NCBI GenBank assembly: GCA_037140475.1
Contig: JBAXEJ010000062.1
Span: 1 to 11,893 of the forward strand
Source of the DNA: PALSA-1006 sp037140475
Lineage (GTDB): Bacteria > Pseudomonadota > Gammaproteobacteria > Burkholderiales > Gallionellaceae
Direction: 5' to 3'
Length of the DNA stretch: 11,893 bases
Shown in pieces: positions 1 to 5,998 of this stretch. The translations under genes and the position numbers were made by a program. Each line of letters begins with the position of its first letter. Positions within the stretch are counted from its first letter, which is position 1. The notes beneath the pieces are model-generated. The model saw only the letters and a program-made list of their open reading frames with translations. It was not told where the DNA came from and made no database searches.

Positions 1-1
1 G

Positions 2-2188
2 TTCAAAAAGATCAACGTACTGCCGCTCACCACCAGCGAAATAAAAATCCTGCACGAAGCTGCCAAGCTCGACTGGAGCGGTATCGAACCTTCCATCTTC
101 GGCACCCTGTTCGAGCGAGGTCTCGATCCTAAGAAACGTTCGCAACTCGGCGCGCACTACACTGATCAGCAATCCATCATGCGCATCATCAACCCCGTGG
201 TGGTCGAGCCGCTCACGGCGGAATGGGAAGCGGCGAAACACATCATCGCTGAACGCGTGGCACTGTATGAAAAGGGCGGCAAAGGCTCCAAGACCGCCAT
301 GCAGGAAGCGCAGGGCGCATTCATCGCGCATATCGAACGGCTGAAAAATTTCAAAGTGCTCGACCCCGCCTGCGGCAGCGGCAACTTTTTATACCTCGCC
401 CTGCGCGCGCTGAAAGACCTCGAACACAAAGCCAACCTCGAAGCCGAACAACTCGGACTGCATCGTCAGGTGAGTATCGAAGTATCGCCCGCCAACGTGT
501 TGGGCATTGAACTCAACCCGTACGCGGCAGAGCTTGCGCGCGTTACTGTGTGGATCGGCGAAATCCAGTGGATGCTCAAGAACGGCTACCCCATCCGCAA
601 GAACCCCATTCTGCAACCGCTCGACCACATCGAGAATCGCGATGCGTTATTGCAAACCCCCTCCAGCTCCCCCTTGTCAGGGGGAGAGCAGAGCAGTGGC
701 GTTGGGAAAGAGCAGTGCATTAGCTCCTCCCCTGACAAGGGGAGGTTGGGAGGGGTTAATGTTTTAGAAGCCCAGTGGCCTATTGTCGATGCCATCATTG
801 GCAACCCGCCTTTCTTGGGCGGCTCAAAAATGCGCGGTGAATTAGGCGATGACTACACCGAAGCCCTGCGCAAATGCTATGCAGACCGCGTGCCAGGCGG
901 AGCGGATTTGGTAACGTATTGGTTCGAGAAAGCCCGAGCACAGGTCGATGCGGGCAAGTGCCAGCGCGCCGGATTGGTAGCCACCAACTCGATACGTGGT
1001 GGTGCGAATCAAGAAGTATTGGCGCGCATTTGCGCCAGCTCAAAAATCTTCAATGCATGGAGCGATGAAGAATGGATCAACGAAGGCGCTGCGGTGCGCG
1101 TGTCGCTGGTGTGCTTTGCTACATCCGTCATTCTCGCGCAGGCGGAAATCCAGTCTGCCATGTTGGACGGCAACAGCGTTGATGCTATTCACGCTGATTT
1201 AACGGCAGGAGATGGGTTGAATCTCACACAAGCCAAACCACTGAAAGGGAATGCTGGTATAGCGTTTCAAGGCCCAGAGAAAAATGGTGCTTTCGATATT
1301 GAAGGTGAACTTGCTCGCCAATGGCTCAAGTTACCAAATCCAAACGGACGACCGAATAGCGATGTACTTAAGCCTAGATATAACGGTTTGGATTTGGCAC
1401 GCAGATATTCAGGCGGGTGGGTGATTGATTTCGGTACTTCGATGAGCGAGTCTGATGCGGCTTTATACGAAGTTCCTTTTCAATATGTTCTGGTGAACGT
1501 TAAGCCAGAGCGTGATAAAAACAAAGACCGAAACCGTAGAGTCTACTGGTGGCGTTTTGGTAGGACTGGCGAAGATATGCGCGTTGCGCTTAAAGATTTG
1601 CCGCGTTATATCGTCACACCAGAAGTAACCAAACATCGCATTTTTGCTTGGCTCGATGCCAGTGTGCTTGCTGATAAAAAGTTGATTGTTATTGCACGTT
1701 CAGATGACGTCACCTTTGGTATTCTTCATTCGCGCTTTCACGAATTATGGTCGTTGGCAGTTTGCTCTTGGCACGGTTCTGGCAACGATCCACGTTACAC
1801 ACCGACCACTACTTTTGAGACTTTCCCCTTCCCAAGCGACGTGGCGGGTAATGAGCTTGCCACCGCCGCAAAGTCACTCAACGAACTGCGCAACAACTGG
1901 CTCAACCCTTCCGAGTGGACGGATTGGCAGCGCACACCGGAAGAGGAAAAAGCAGGCTATCCTGCACGCCCCGTCGCCAAGGCAGGACACGAAGCCGACC
2001 TGAAAAAGCGCACCCTCACCAACCTCTACAACGCTCGTCCCGCATGGCTCGACAACGTTCACAAAACGCTGGATGCCGCCGTCGCCAAGGCTTACGGCTG
2101 GAGCGACTACACGCCAGAGATGAGTGATGAAGAAATTTTACGGCGATTGTTGGCGTTGAATCTGGAACGGACTCAGCTCGTTAAGTAG
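2..2188 (+). CDS. MmeI-like adenine-specific DNA methyltransferase / type II RM enzyme, 5'-truncated by window edge
   Basis: The frame is open from base 2, upstream of the first ATG at 179, so the start lies outside the window; 728 codons are visible. It transfers a methyl group from S-adenosylmethionine to adenine N6 in a specific DNA site. The early segment has GTLFERGLDP and the QLGAHYT motif typical of these enzymes. SAM-binding motif I (DPACGSGNF) starts at base 362 and catalytic motif IV (NPPF) is at 803-814. Then come conserved MmeI-family stretches: GGADLVTYWF, VATNSIRGGANQ, the likely target-recognition part (about 1300-1800) with PNPNGRPNSDV, TFGILHSRFHE, GNDPRYTP and FETFPFP, and a C-terminal YNARPAWLDN...LLALNLER segment. 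In MmeI-type enzymes an endonuclease domain precedes this part; I cannot see whether it is present. Two palindromic inserts (655-757, 1130-1149) keep the frame. The family call is firm; restriction activity is unknown. Confidence 0.93.
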   Translation, partial: FKKINVLPLTTSEIKILHEAAKLDWSGIEPSIFGTLFERGLDPKKRSQLGAHYTDQQSIMRIINPVVVEPLTAEWEAAKHIIAERVALYEKGGKGSKTAMQEAQGAFIAHIERLKNFKVLDPACGSGNFLYLALRALKDLEHKANLEAEQLGLHRQVSIEVSPANVLGIELNPYAAELARVTVWIGEIQWMLKNGYPIRKNPILQPLDHIENRDALLQTPSSSPLSGGEQSSGVGKEQCISSSPDKGRLGGVNVLEAQWPIVDAIIGNPPFLGGSKMRGELGDDYTEALRKCYADRVPGGADLVTYWFEKARAQVDAGKCQRAGLVATNSIRGGANQEVLARICASSKIFNAWSDEEWINEGAAVRVSLVCFATSVILAQAEIQSAMLDGNSVDAIHADLTAGDGLNLTQAKPLKGNAGIAFQGPEKNGAFDIEGELARQWLKLPNPNGRPNSDVLKPRYNGLDLARRYSGGWVIDFGTSMSESDAALYEVPFQYVLVNVKPERDKNKDRNRRVYWWRFGRTGEDMRVALKDLPRYIVTPEVTKHRIFAWLDASVLADKKLIVIARSDDVTFGILHSRFHELWSLAVCSWHGSGNDPRYTPTTTFETFPFPSDVAGNELATAAKSLNELRNNWLNPSEWTDWQRTPEEEKAGYPARPVAKAGHEADLKKRTLTNLYNARPAWLDNVHKTLDAAVAKAYGWSDYTPEMSDEEILRRLLALNLERTQLVK
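655..757. repeat. Palindromic dispersed-type element inserted in frame in the methyltransferase gene
   Basis: Two 35-base arms, 655-689 and 723-757, are inverted copies of each other with 28 of 35 positions matching by hand alignment. Each arm holds its own hairpin. The left pairs 667-673 with 680-686 around TTGTCA, and the right pairs 726-732 with 739-745 around TGACAA. The element adds about 38 codons (near 653-766) between DALL and EAQWP, just before the NPPF motif. From memory of the family these two segments normally lie close together. The encoded peptides (SSSPLSGGE, SSSPDKGRLGG, and on the other strand PPNLPLSGEE and PPDKGELEGV) are of a kind that recurs as junk translation in many proteobacterial genomes. 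Identity as a dispersed repeat is inferred from this resemblance; copy number in this genome was not checked. Confidence 0.8.
1130..1149. repeat. Degenerate dRS3-like small palindrome in the methyltransferase gene
   Basis: The arms ATTCTCGC (1130-1137) and GCGGAAAT (1142-1149) flank GCAG. Each arm differs by one base from the widespread ATTCCCGC/GCGGGAAT palindrome known from Neisseria dRS3 and similar repeats. The flanking bases (GTC before, CCAG after) also fit that repeat. The translated product is VILAQAEIQ, a variant of the VIPAQAGIQ peptide that this repeat often yields. It lies in frame after VSLVCF and before LDG, where the family has a variable loop. Confidence 0.6.
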
Positions 2189-2228
2189 GCAGCACGCGGA
2201 TGTATGCGCCATCAACTACGGAAGCTGT

Positions 2229-3335
2229 ATGAATAATTGGAATCTGCTTGGTTCGCAACGCCATTATGGAAATGTCAGCATGACTCTCCACTCGTTACCT
2301 ACCATCCACGAATTACGCGAGCAATTGGGTATTCAACCGCTGAACACAGGGCGGCAGATTTATCCATTTGGGATGGCTGGCATTGTCACCGATGATATGG
2401 AGGGCCTTCACGCAGTGTCTGATGAGCATGGGCGGACTCAGCTGACTTCGGGCACAGAATTTTCGATGCAGGTATATCGTGGGCAGACGCAAGAATATAA
2501 ATCTTGCTTGCCTAGTCTTGGTCGGGCGAAGACACCCGAAGAACAGTTGTTGGCACTCTGCCGGAATATCGCATTTGAGGATGCTCTCGCTGAGCATCCC
2601 TTTGTTCGCCTAGCAGAGCAAAGTGCTTTTCTAGGTAACTCGCTGTTCATTGATAAGGAGGGACTGGCTCAGCATTACGGTCTGCCAACCCATATGTTGG
2701 ATGTGAGCAGCAATTTTGATGTGGCTAGTTTTTTTGCCGCCTGTGCTTGGAATAGTGATAAGGGGTGGGAACCAGTGACTGAGGCTAAACATCACGGCAT
2801 CATTTATCGACTTACCCCTTCAGCTATCGATCCAAGTGGTGATTTGGGCAATTTTCATATCGTCGGTTGGCAACCATTGCCACGACCCGAGCAGCAAAGA
2901 GCTTCTGCACTACGGATGAAGTCGGGGCAAGATTTCAAAGAGATTCCTAGCGTTGAGTGTTTTCGGTTTCGGCATCGTGCGCGAGTGTCAGTGCGGATTT
3001 GGAAGGCATTTGATGAGGGGCGTGAGCTTTTTCCAGCCGACGCTGCCGCAGAGCTTGCCACTCAAGCTGAAGCGTTGCAGCAATTTACTCGGGCTCAAAT
3101 TGATAGGGCTTGGGCAAGATTAGAAAAGTGGACTGAAACTTCTTTTCTTGCTGAAAAGAGGTTGGTCGCGGAGGGGAGCTGTAATCTTTTTGAAGTGGCA
3201 TCTCCGATACTCAGTTGGGCAGGGCTGGATGTTGAAACTGATGAAGATCATTTATTAGAAAAGCTGCAGGAGGTGTTTAATCGCGTGCGCTATAGAATGA
3301 CAGCCTCCCATTTTTGTGATTCTGAGATGAAATGA
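2229..3335 (+). CDS. FRG-domain protein
   Basis: This 368-residue soluble protein carries the features of the FRG domain, named for a conserved F/Y-R-G motif. The motif is VYRGQTQEY at residues 82-90, followed by LPSLGR at 94-99 and LAQHYGLPTHMLD at 146-158, with DVASFFAACAW after it. The biochemical role of FRG proteins is poorly established, although the domain is often seen in mobile and phage-defence contexts. The gene follows the methyltransferase by 40 bases in the same direction and overlaps the next small gene by ATGA, so co-expression is likely. Two starts are possible. ATG 2229 has GGAAG at 2220-2224 only 4 bases before it. ATG 2280 (residue 18) has GGAAA at 2268-2272 with better spacing. 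The region before YRG (about 80 residues) has no motif I recognise. No signal peptide or membrane segment is seen. Confidence 0.82.
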   Translation: MNNWNLLGSQRHYGNVSMTLHSLPTIHELREQLGIQPLNTGRQIYPFGMAGIVTDDMEGLHAVSDEHGRTQLTSGTEFSMQVYRGQTQEYKSCLPSLGRAKTPEEQLLALCRNIAFEDALAEHPFVRLAEQSAFLGNSLFIDKEGLAQHYGLPTHMLDVSSNFDVASFFAACAWNSDKGWEPVTEAKHHGIIYRLTPSAIDPSGDLGNFHIVGWQPLPRPEQQRASALRMKSGQDFKEIPSVECFRFRHRARVSVRIWKAFDEGRELFPADAAAELATQAEALQQFTRAQIDRAWARLEKWTETSFLAEKRLVAEGSCNLFEVASPILSWAGLDVETDEDHLLEKLQEVFNRVRYRMTASHFCDSEMK

Positions 3336-3571
3336 AGAAAGAAGATTTTTATATAGGGCTGGAGTTCTATACCGCGTATTACGACAAAGAGAATAAGGAC
3401 TTCAAACCAATAAAGTGGAGGTGCAGCGATGTGGGAACTCGCGTTATCGTTGCGATCAAATTGGATCAGCCCGATTCATCTTGGTACAACGGCCCACCTT
3501 ATGCGGTATCTGAAATGGTATTTGATGAAGATGATGTTGAAGGTTGCGCACTGAGCTTTGAGCGTTTATAA
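3332..3571 (+). CDS. Small conserved hypothetical protein
   Basis: This 79-residue protein starts inside the FRG stop codon (ATGA, 3332-3335), so translational coupling is likely. The sequence is rich in aromatic and acidic residues, with the stretches WRCSDVGTRVIVAI, WYNGPPYAV and VFDEDDVEGC. The pattern W-R-C-x-D-x-G-T-R and N-G-P-P-Y-A-V resembles a family of small proteobacterial hypothetical proteins that I recall without a known function. It has no signal peptide or membrane helix. From its position it could be a partner, regulator or immunity-type protein for the FRG protein, but that is a guess based only on the overlap. A hairpin follows directly after its stop. Confidence 0.75.
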   Translation: MKKEDFYIGLEFYTAYYDKENKDFKPIKWRCSDVGTRVIVAIKLDQPDSSWYNGPPYAVSEMVFDEDDVEGCALSFERL

Positions 3572-3572
3572 A

Positions 3573-3593
3573 ATGAGGGCTTACGCCCTTCAT
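3573..3593 (+). other. Hairpin after the FRG/small-protein operon
   Basis: ATGAGGGC pairs with GCCCTTCAT around a TTAC loop, with one bulged T (AGGGC/GCCCT plus ATG/CAT). It begins two bases after the stop codon of the small gene and separates the FRG cassette from the toxin-antitoxin operon. No run of T follows, so a rho-independent terminator is not supported. It may protect a 3' end or weaken read-through. Confidence 0.4.
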
Positions 3594-3600
3594 CGCAGTG

Positions 3601-3634
3601 TTAAAATAAATCTAAAGCTGCTTATTTAAAGGGG
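3601..3634 (+). promoter_or_regulatory. Probable promoter/operator and ribosome binding site of the toxin-antitoxin operon
   Basis: This AT-rich stretch lies before the antitoxin gene. It has a possible -10 box TAAAAT (3602-3607) with no convincing -35, and a 6-base inverted repeat AAATAA (3604-3609) / TTATTT (3622-3627) that could be an operator. A good Shine-Dalgarno AGGGG (3630-3634) sits 5 bases before the ATG at 3640. Type II antitoxins usually repress their own promoter, which fits an operator here, but the repeat is short and could be chance. Confidence 0.35.
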
Positions 3635-3639
3635 CAATC

Positions 3640-3870
3640 ATGCACGCAAATATTGAAGATATTTCCAAACAAACGATGCAATTAGACCTTGAAGACAGAG
3701 CGTTGTTGGCGGGTAAGTTGCTGTTGAGTCTTGATGAGCCAACGCCATCAGAGGTCGAGCGCTTGTGGCTCGATGAGGCGGAGCGTCGTCTTGATGACTT
3801 CCGCGCTGGGCGTGTGCAGGGCATTGCTGCGGATGAGGTATTTCGCCGCGCCGTTTCAGAATTATCGTGA
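3640..3870 (+). CDS. Addiction-module antitoxin (PF09720-like)
   Basis: This 76-residue acidic protein fits the family of putative addiction-module components (TIGR02574/PF09720) in length and pattern. An N-terminal helical part (LDLEDRALLAGKLLLSLDEP, residues 15-34) is followed by WLDEAERRLDDFRAGRVQGI and a C-terminal DEVFRRA segment. Such proteins bind and neutralise a RelE/ParE-type toxin encoded just downstream. The start is set by AGGGG 5 bases upstream. The stop TGA overlaps the GTG start of the toxin gene (GTGA, 3867-3870), the usual coupling for these pairs. It probably represses its own operon, alone or with the toxin, by analogy with the family. Confidence 0.87.
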   Translation: MHANIEDISKQTMQLDLEDRALLAGKLLLSLDEPTPSEVERLWLDEAERRLDDFRAGRVQGIAADEVFRRAVSELS

Positions 3871-4181
3871 GGATTGAGTTTTTACCTGAGGCGGATGAGG
3901 AATTTAGAGAGGCTGCGCGATATTACGAGAGTGAAGCTGCCGGTGTGGGATTGTCGTTCATCGCCGCGGTGCATAGGGCGGTTGATGAGATAGTCGCTTT
4001 TCCCCTTGCAGCGCAGGCGCACCGTGTGAACATTCGCAAAAAAATATTGCGGCATTTTTCGTATAATGTGTTCTATGCACTTGAAATAAATGTCATCGTG
4101 ATTATTGCCGTGGCGCATCAAAGAAAACGGCCAAATTACTGGGGTAAGCGCTTCAAATCTCGTTTGAGCGGCGGTCAATGA
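3867..4181 (+). CDS. RelE/ParE-family toxin
   Basis: This 104-residue protein uses a GTG start that overlaps the antitoxin stop. The ParE/RelE fold is suggested by the opening beta-strand and helix (RIEFLPEADEEFREAARYYE), the central helix GVGLSFIAAVHRAVDEI, the FPLAAQAHRVN strand, and the closing strands RHFSYNVFYALE and VIIAVAHQRKRPNYWGKR. The ending H-x-x-R-x-P-x-Y-W-x-x-R is characteristic of this group. Members act either on ribosome-bound mRNA (RelE) or on DNA gyrase (ParE); which applies here cannot be decided from sequence alone. The frame is intact, so the pair may be functional. Its TGA stop overlaps the recO ATG (4178-4181), which links the toxin to the housekeeping operon downstream. 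Confidence 0.88.
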   Translation: MRIEFLPEADEEFREAARYYESEAAGVGLSFIAAVHRAVDEIVAFPLAAQAHRVNIRKKILRHFSYNVFYALEINVIVIIAVAHQRKRPNYWGKRFKSRLSGGQ

Positions 4182-4909
4182 ATTCAAGCAGCAGAAATCG
4201 CATTCAAGATGAACTCTCGTTTGTCCTTCACAGTTACCCCTTTCGAGAGACCAGTCTGATCGTCGAAGTATTTAGTCGTCAGCATGGCCGAGTACCTTTG
4301 GTGGCACGCGGCGCAAGGCGACCGAAGTCGGCTTTACGCGGATTGTTGATGAGCTTTCAGCCGCTCTCTTTAAGTTGGTTCGGCAAGCATGAGCTCCGAA
4401 CGTTACATAGCGCGGAATGGCAGGGCGGTCAGCCGCAGCTACAGGGCACAGCACTGATGTGCGGCTTTTATCTAAATGAGTTGTTGCTGAATTTAATGGC
4501 GCGTGATGACCCACACGAGAGTTTGTTTGATTACTATCGACAAACGCTTCAACGCTTAGTGCATGAGGTGGACCACGCAGCAACTTTGCGCTGTTTTGAA
4601 AAACACTTATTGCAAGAGTTAGGTTACGCGTTGCTGCTTGAGCATGAAGCAGGGAGCGGTCAACTGATTGAGCCAAACCAAAATTACCGTTACATTTTGG
4701 AGCGCGGCGCAGTAATTGATAACGGCAATTCAGATATTGGTTTAGCCGTTGCGGGAAAAACCTTGCTGGATATTGCGGTAGATGATTACAGTGATGTCAA
4801 TAGCGCACGGCAAGGTAAGCAATTGATGCGCATGTTATTGAATCATCATCTCGATGGCGTGGTGCTTCACACCAGAGAATTAATAAAGGACTTAAAAAAA
4901 TATGATTAA
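4178..4909 (+). CDS. recO: DNA repair protein RecO
   Basis: RecO (243 residues) helps load RecA on SSB-coated single-stranded DNA in the RecFOR pathway. The N-terminal OB-fold region carries the family pattern FVLHSYPFRETSLIVEVFS (residues 16-34), then GRVPLVARGARRPKS and LRGLLMSFQPL. A helical C-terminal part follows with LNELLLNLMARDDPHESLFDYY and RCFEKHLLQELGY. Compared with E. coli RecO, the N-terminus has about a dozen extra residues before VLHS. No later in-frame ATG lies before this conserved block, so 4178 is the best start. It overlaps the toxin stop by 4 bases and pdxJ by 8 bases (4902-4909). In many betaproteobacteria recO follows era; here a toxin-antitoxin pair sits in that place. 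Confidence 0.95.
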   Translation: MNSSSRNRIQDELSFVLHSYPFRETSLIVEVFSRQHGRVPLVARGARRPKSALRGLLMSFQPLSLSWFGKHELRTLHSAEWQGGQPQLQGTALMCGFYLNELLLNLMARDDPHESLFDYYRQTLQRLVHEVDHAATLRCFEKHLLQELGYALLLEHEAGSGQLIEPNQNYRYILERGAVIDNGNSDIGLAVAGKTLLDIAVDDYSDVNSARQGKQLMRMLLNHHLDGVVLHTRELIKDLKKYD

Positions 4910-5618
4910 GCTCGGATTAAATATTGATCATGTTGCCACTATTCGCCAAGCACGAGGCTCACGTTATCCCAACTTAGTGCGCGCTGCGCTGATCTGTGAA
5001 GAAGCCGGCGCGGATGCGATCACCATTCACCTGCGTGAAGATCGCCGTCACATTCAAGATGAAGATGTGAGAGTGCTACGTGGCATGTTGCAAACGCGTA
5101 TGAATTTGGAATGTGCCGTAACCGACGAGATGATCAAGCTGGCTTTAAAAACCAAACCGCATGATATTTGCCTCGTACCAGAAAAGCGCGAAGAGCTAAC
5201 TACCGAAGGCGGCTTGGATGTGGTGAAGTATTTCGATGCGGTGCATCGCGCCACACAGCGCTGTAATGACGCAGGTATTCGCGTATCGCTTTTTGTGGAT
5301 GCTGAAGAGCGGCAACTTGAGGCCGCGTGGAAAGCCGGTGCAGCGGTGGTAGAAATTCATACCGGTAAGTATGCCGATGCCGACAGCGTCCCTGAGCGCA
5401 AAGCCGAGCTAGAGCGCATTCATAAAGCCGCATTGCATGCTCATGCCTTGGGACTGCAAGTGAACGCTGGGCATGGCCTTAACTATCATAATGTGCAGCC
5501 TATCGTGATGATCCCGCATATTGAAGAATTAAATATTGGTCATGCGGTCATTTCGGAAGCGGTATTCATTGGTCTAGAGCAGGCCGTGAAAAATATGAAG
5601 GCATTGCTCGCCGCATGA
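4902..5618 (+). CDS. pdxJ: Pyridoxine 5'-phosphate synthase PdxJ
   Basis: PdxJ (238 residues) condenses 1-deoxy-D-xylulose 5-phosphate with 3-amino-2-oxopropyl phosphate to make pyridoxine 5'-phosphate, the last ring-forming step of the DXP-dependent vitamin B6 pathway in the cytoplasm. It is a TIM-barrel enzyme. Visible family blocks are LGLNIDHVATIRQARG (4-19), the HLREDRRHI segment with H43 and R45, TRMNLE with E70, LVPEKREELTTEGGLDV (91-107), and VNAGHGLNYHNV with H191. The positions correspond to the catalytic H45, E72 and H193 of the E. coli enzyme shifted by two. It starts within recO and ends in the acpS start (ATGA), so it is clearly part of the same transcript. Confidence 0.98.
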   Translation: MIKLGLNIDHVATIRQARGSRYPNLVRAALICEEAGADAITIHLREDRRHIQDEDVRVLRGMLQTRMNLECAVTDEMIKLALKTKPHDICLVPEKREELTTEGGLDVVKYFDAVHRATQRCNDAGIRVSLFVDAEERQLEAAWKAGAAVVEIHTGKYADADSVPERKAELERIHKAALHAHALGLQVNAGHGLNYHNVQPIVMIPHIEELNIGHAVISEAVFIGLEQAVKNMKALLAA

Positions 5619-5998
5619 TCATCGGCATTGGCACTGACATTGTTGCCGTCGTGCGCATGGAAGCGGCCATTGAAAAGCATGGACAAGCCTTTGCCGAGCG
5701 TCTTTTGAGTGAATCAGAGCTAGCTGAATATATTGAGAATTCTAATAAGTCGCGTTTTCTCAGCAAGCGCTTTGCGGCTAAAGAAGCCTTCGCCAAGGCC
5801 ACGGGGCAGGGTTTGCGTCACCCCATCAGTTTGCATCAAATGACCGTGAGCCACGATGAATTAGGGAAACCGATTTTTCTTTTTGCTCAAGAGTTGGCTG
5901 CACACCTGATACAACTTGGCGTAACGCGTCATCATTTAAGCATTAGCGACGAGCGTGATACAGCGGTGGCGTTTGTGGTTTTGGAAGGAGGGATGTAA
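5615..5998 (+). CDS. acpS: Holo-[acyl-carrier-protein] synthase AcpS
   Basis: AcpS (127 residues) transfers the 4'-phosphopantetheine group from coenzyme A to apo-acyl carrier protein, which activates it for fatty acid synthesis. The two magnesium-binding motifs are present: GIGTDIV near the start with D8, and KRFAAKEAFAKATGQG with E57 (residues 51-66). The later block ELGKPIFL and the end HHLSISDERDTAVAFVV also match the family. Length is normal. The ATG lies in the pdxJ stop (5615-5618). The pdxJ-acpS arrangement is conserved in many proteobacteria. The TAA stop shares one base with the nagZ start. Confidence 0.97.
   Translation: MIIGIGTDIVAVVRMEAAIEKHGQAFAERLLSESELAEYIENSNKSRFLSKRFAAKEAFAKATGQGLRHPISLHQMTVSHDELGKPIFLFAQELAAHLIQLGVTRHHLSISDERDTAVAFVVLEGGM

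Noticed and set aside
179..181. ATG 179 as the start of the methyltransferase
   Set aside because: The frame is open upstream to base 2 and encodes conserved family sequence (GTLFERGLDP, QLGAHYT), so the gene extends beyond the window.
507..767. Open frames overlapping the methyltransferase, including + strand 507-767 and - strand 586-804
   Set aside because: They are shadows of the real gene. The - strand frame reads the palindrome (PPNLPLSGEE, PPDKGELEGV), a common false-gene product of such repeats, and neither has independent coding support.
2..2188. Methyltransferase as a pseudogene because of its inserts
   Set aside because: No stop or frameshift is seen and all core motifs are present. 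The inserts are in frame, so inactivity cannot be claimed from sequence.
3573..3593. Rho-independent terminator after the small hypothetical gene
   Set aside because: The stem has a bulge and no T run follows, so it was kept only as a hairpin.
1..4181. Genomic island with attachment site at the recO boundary
   Set aside because: No integrase, tRNA or flanking direct repeat is visible in the window, so an integration site cannot be supported.
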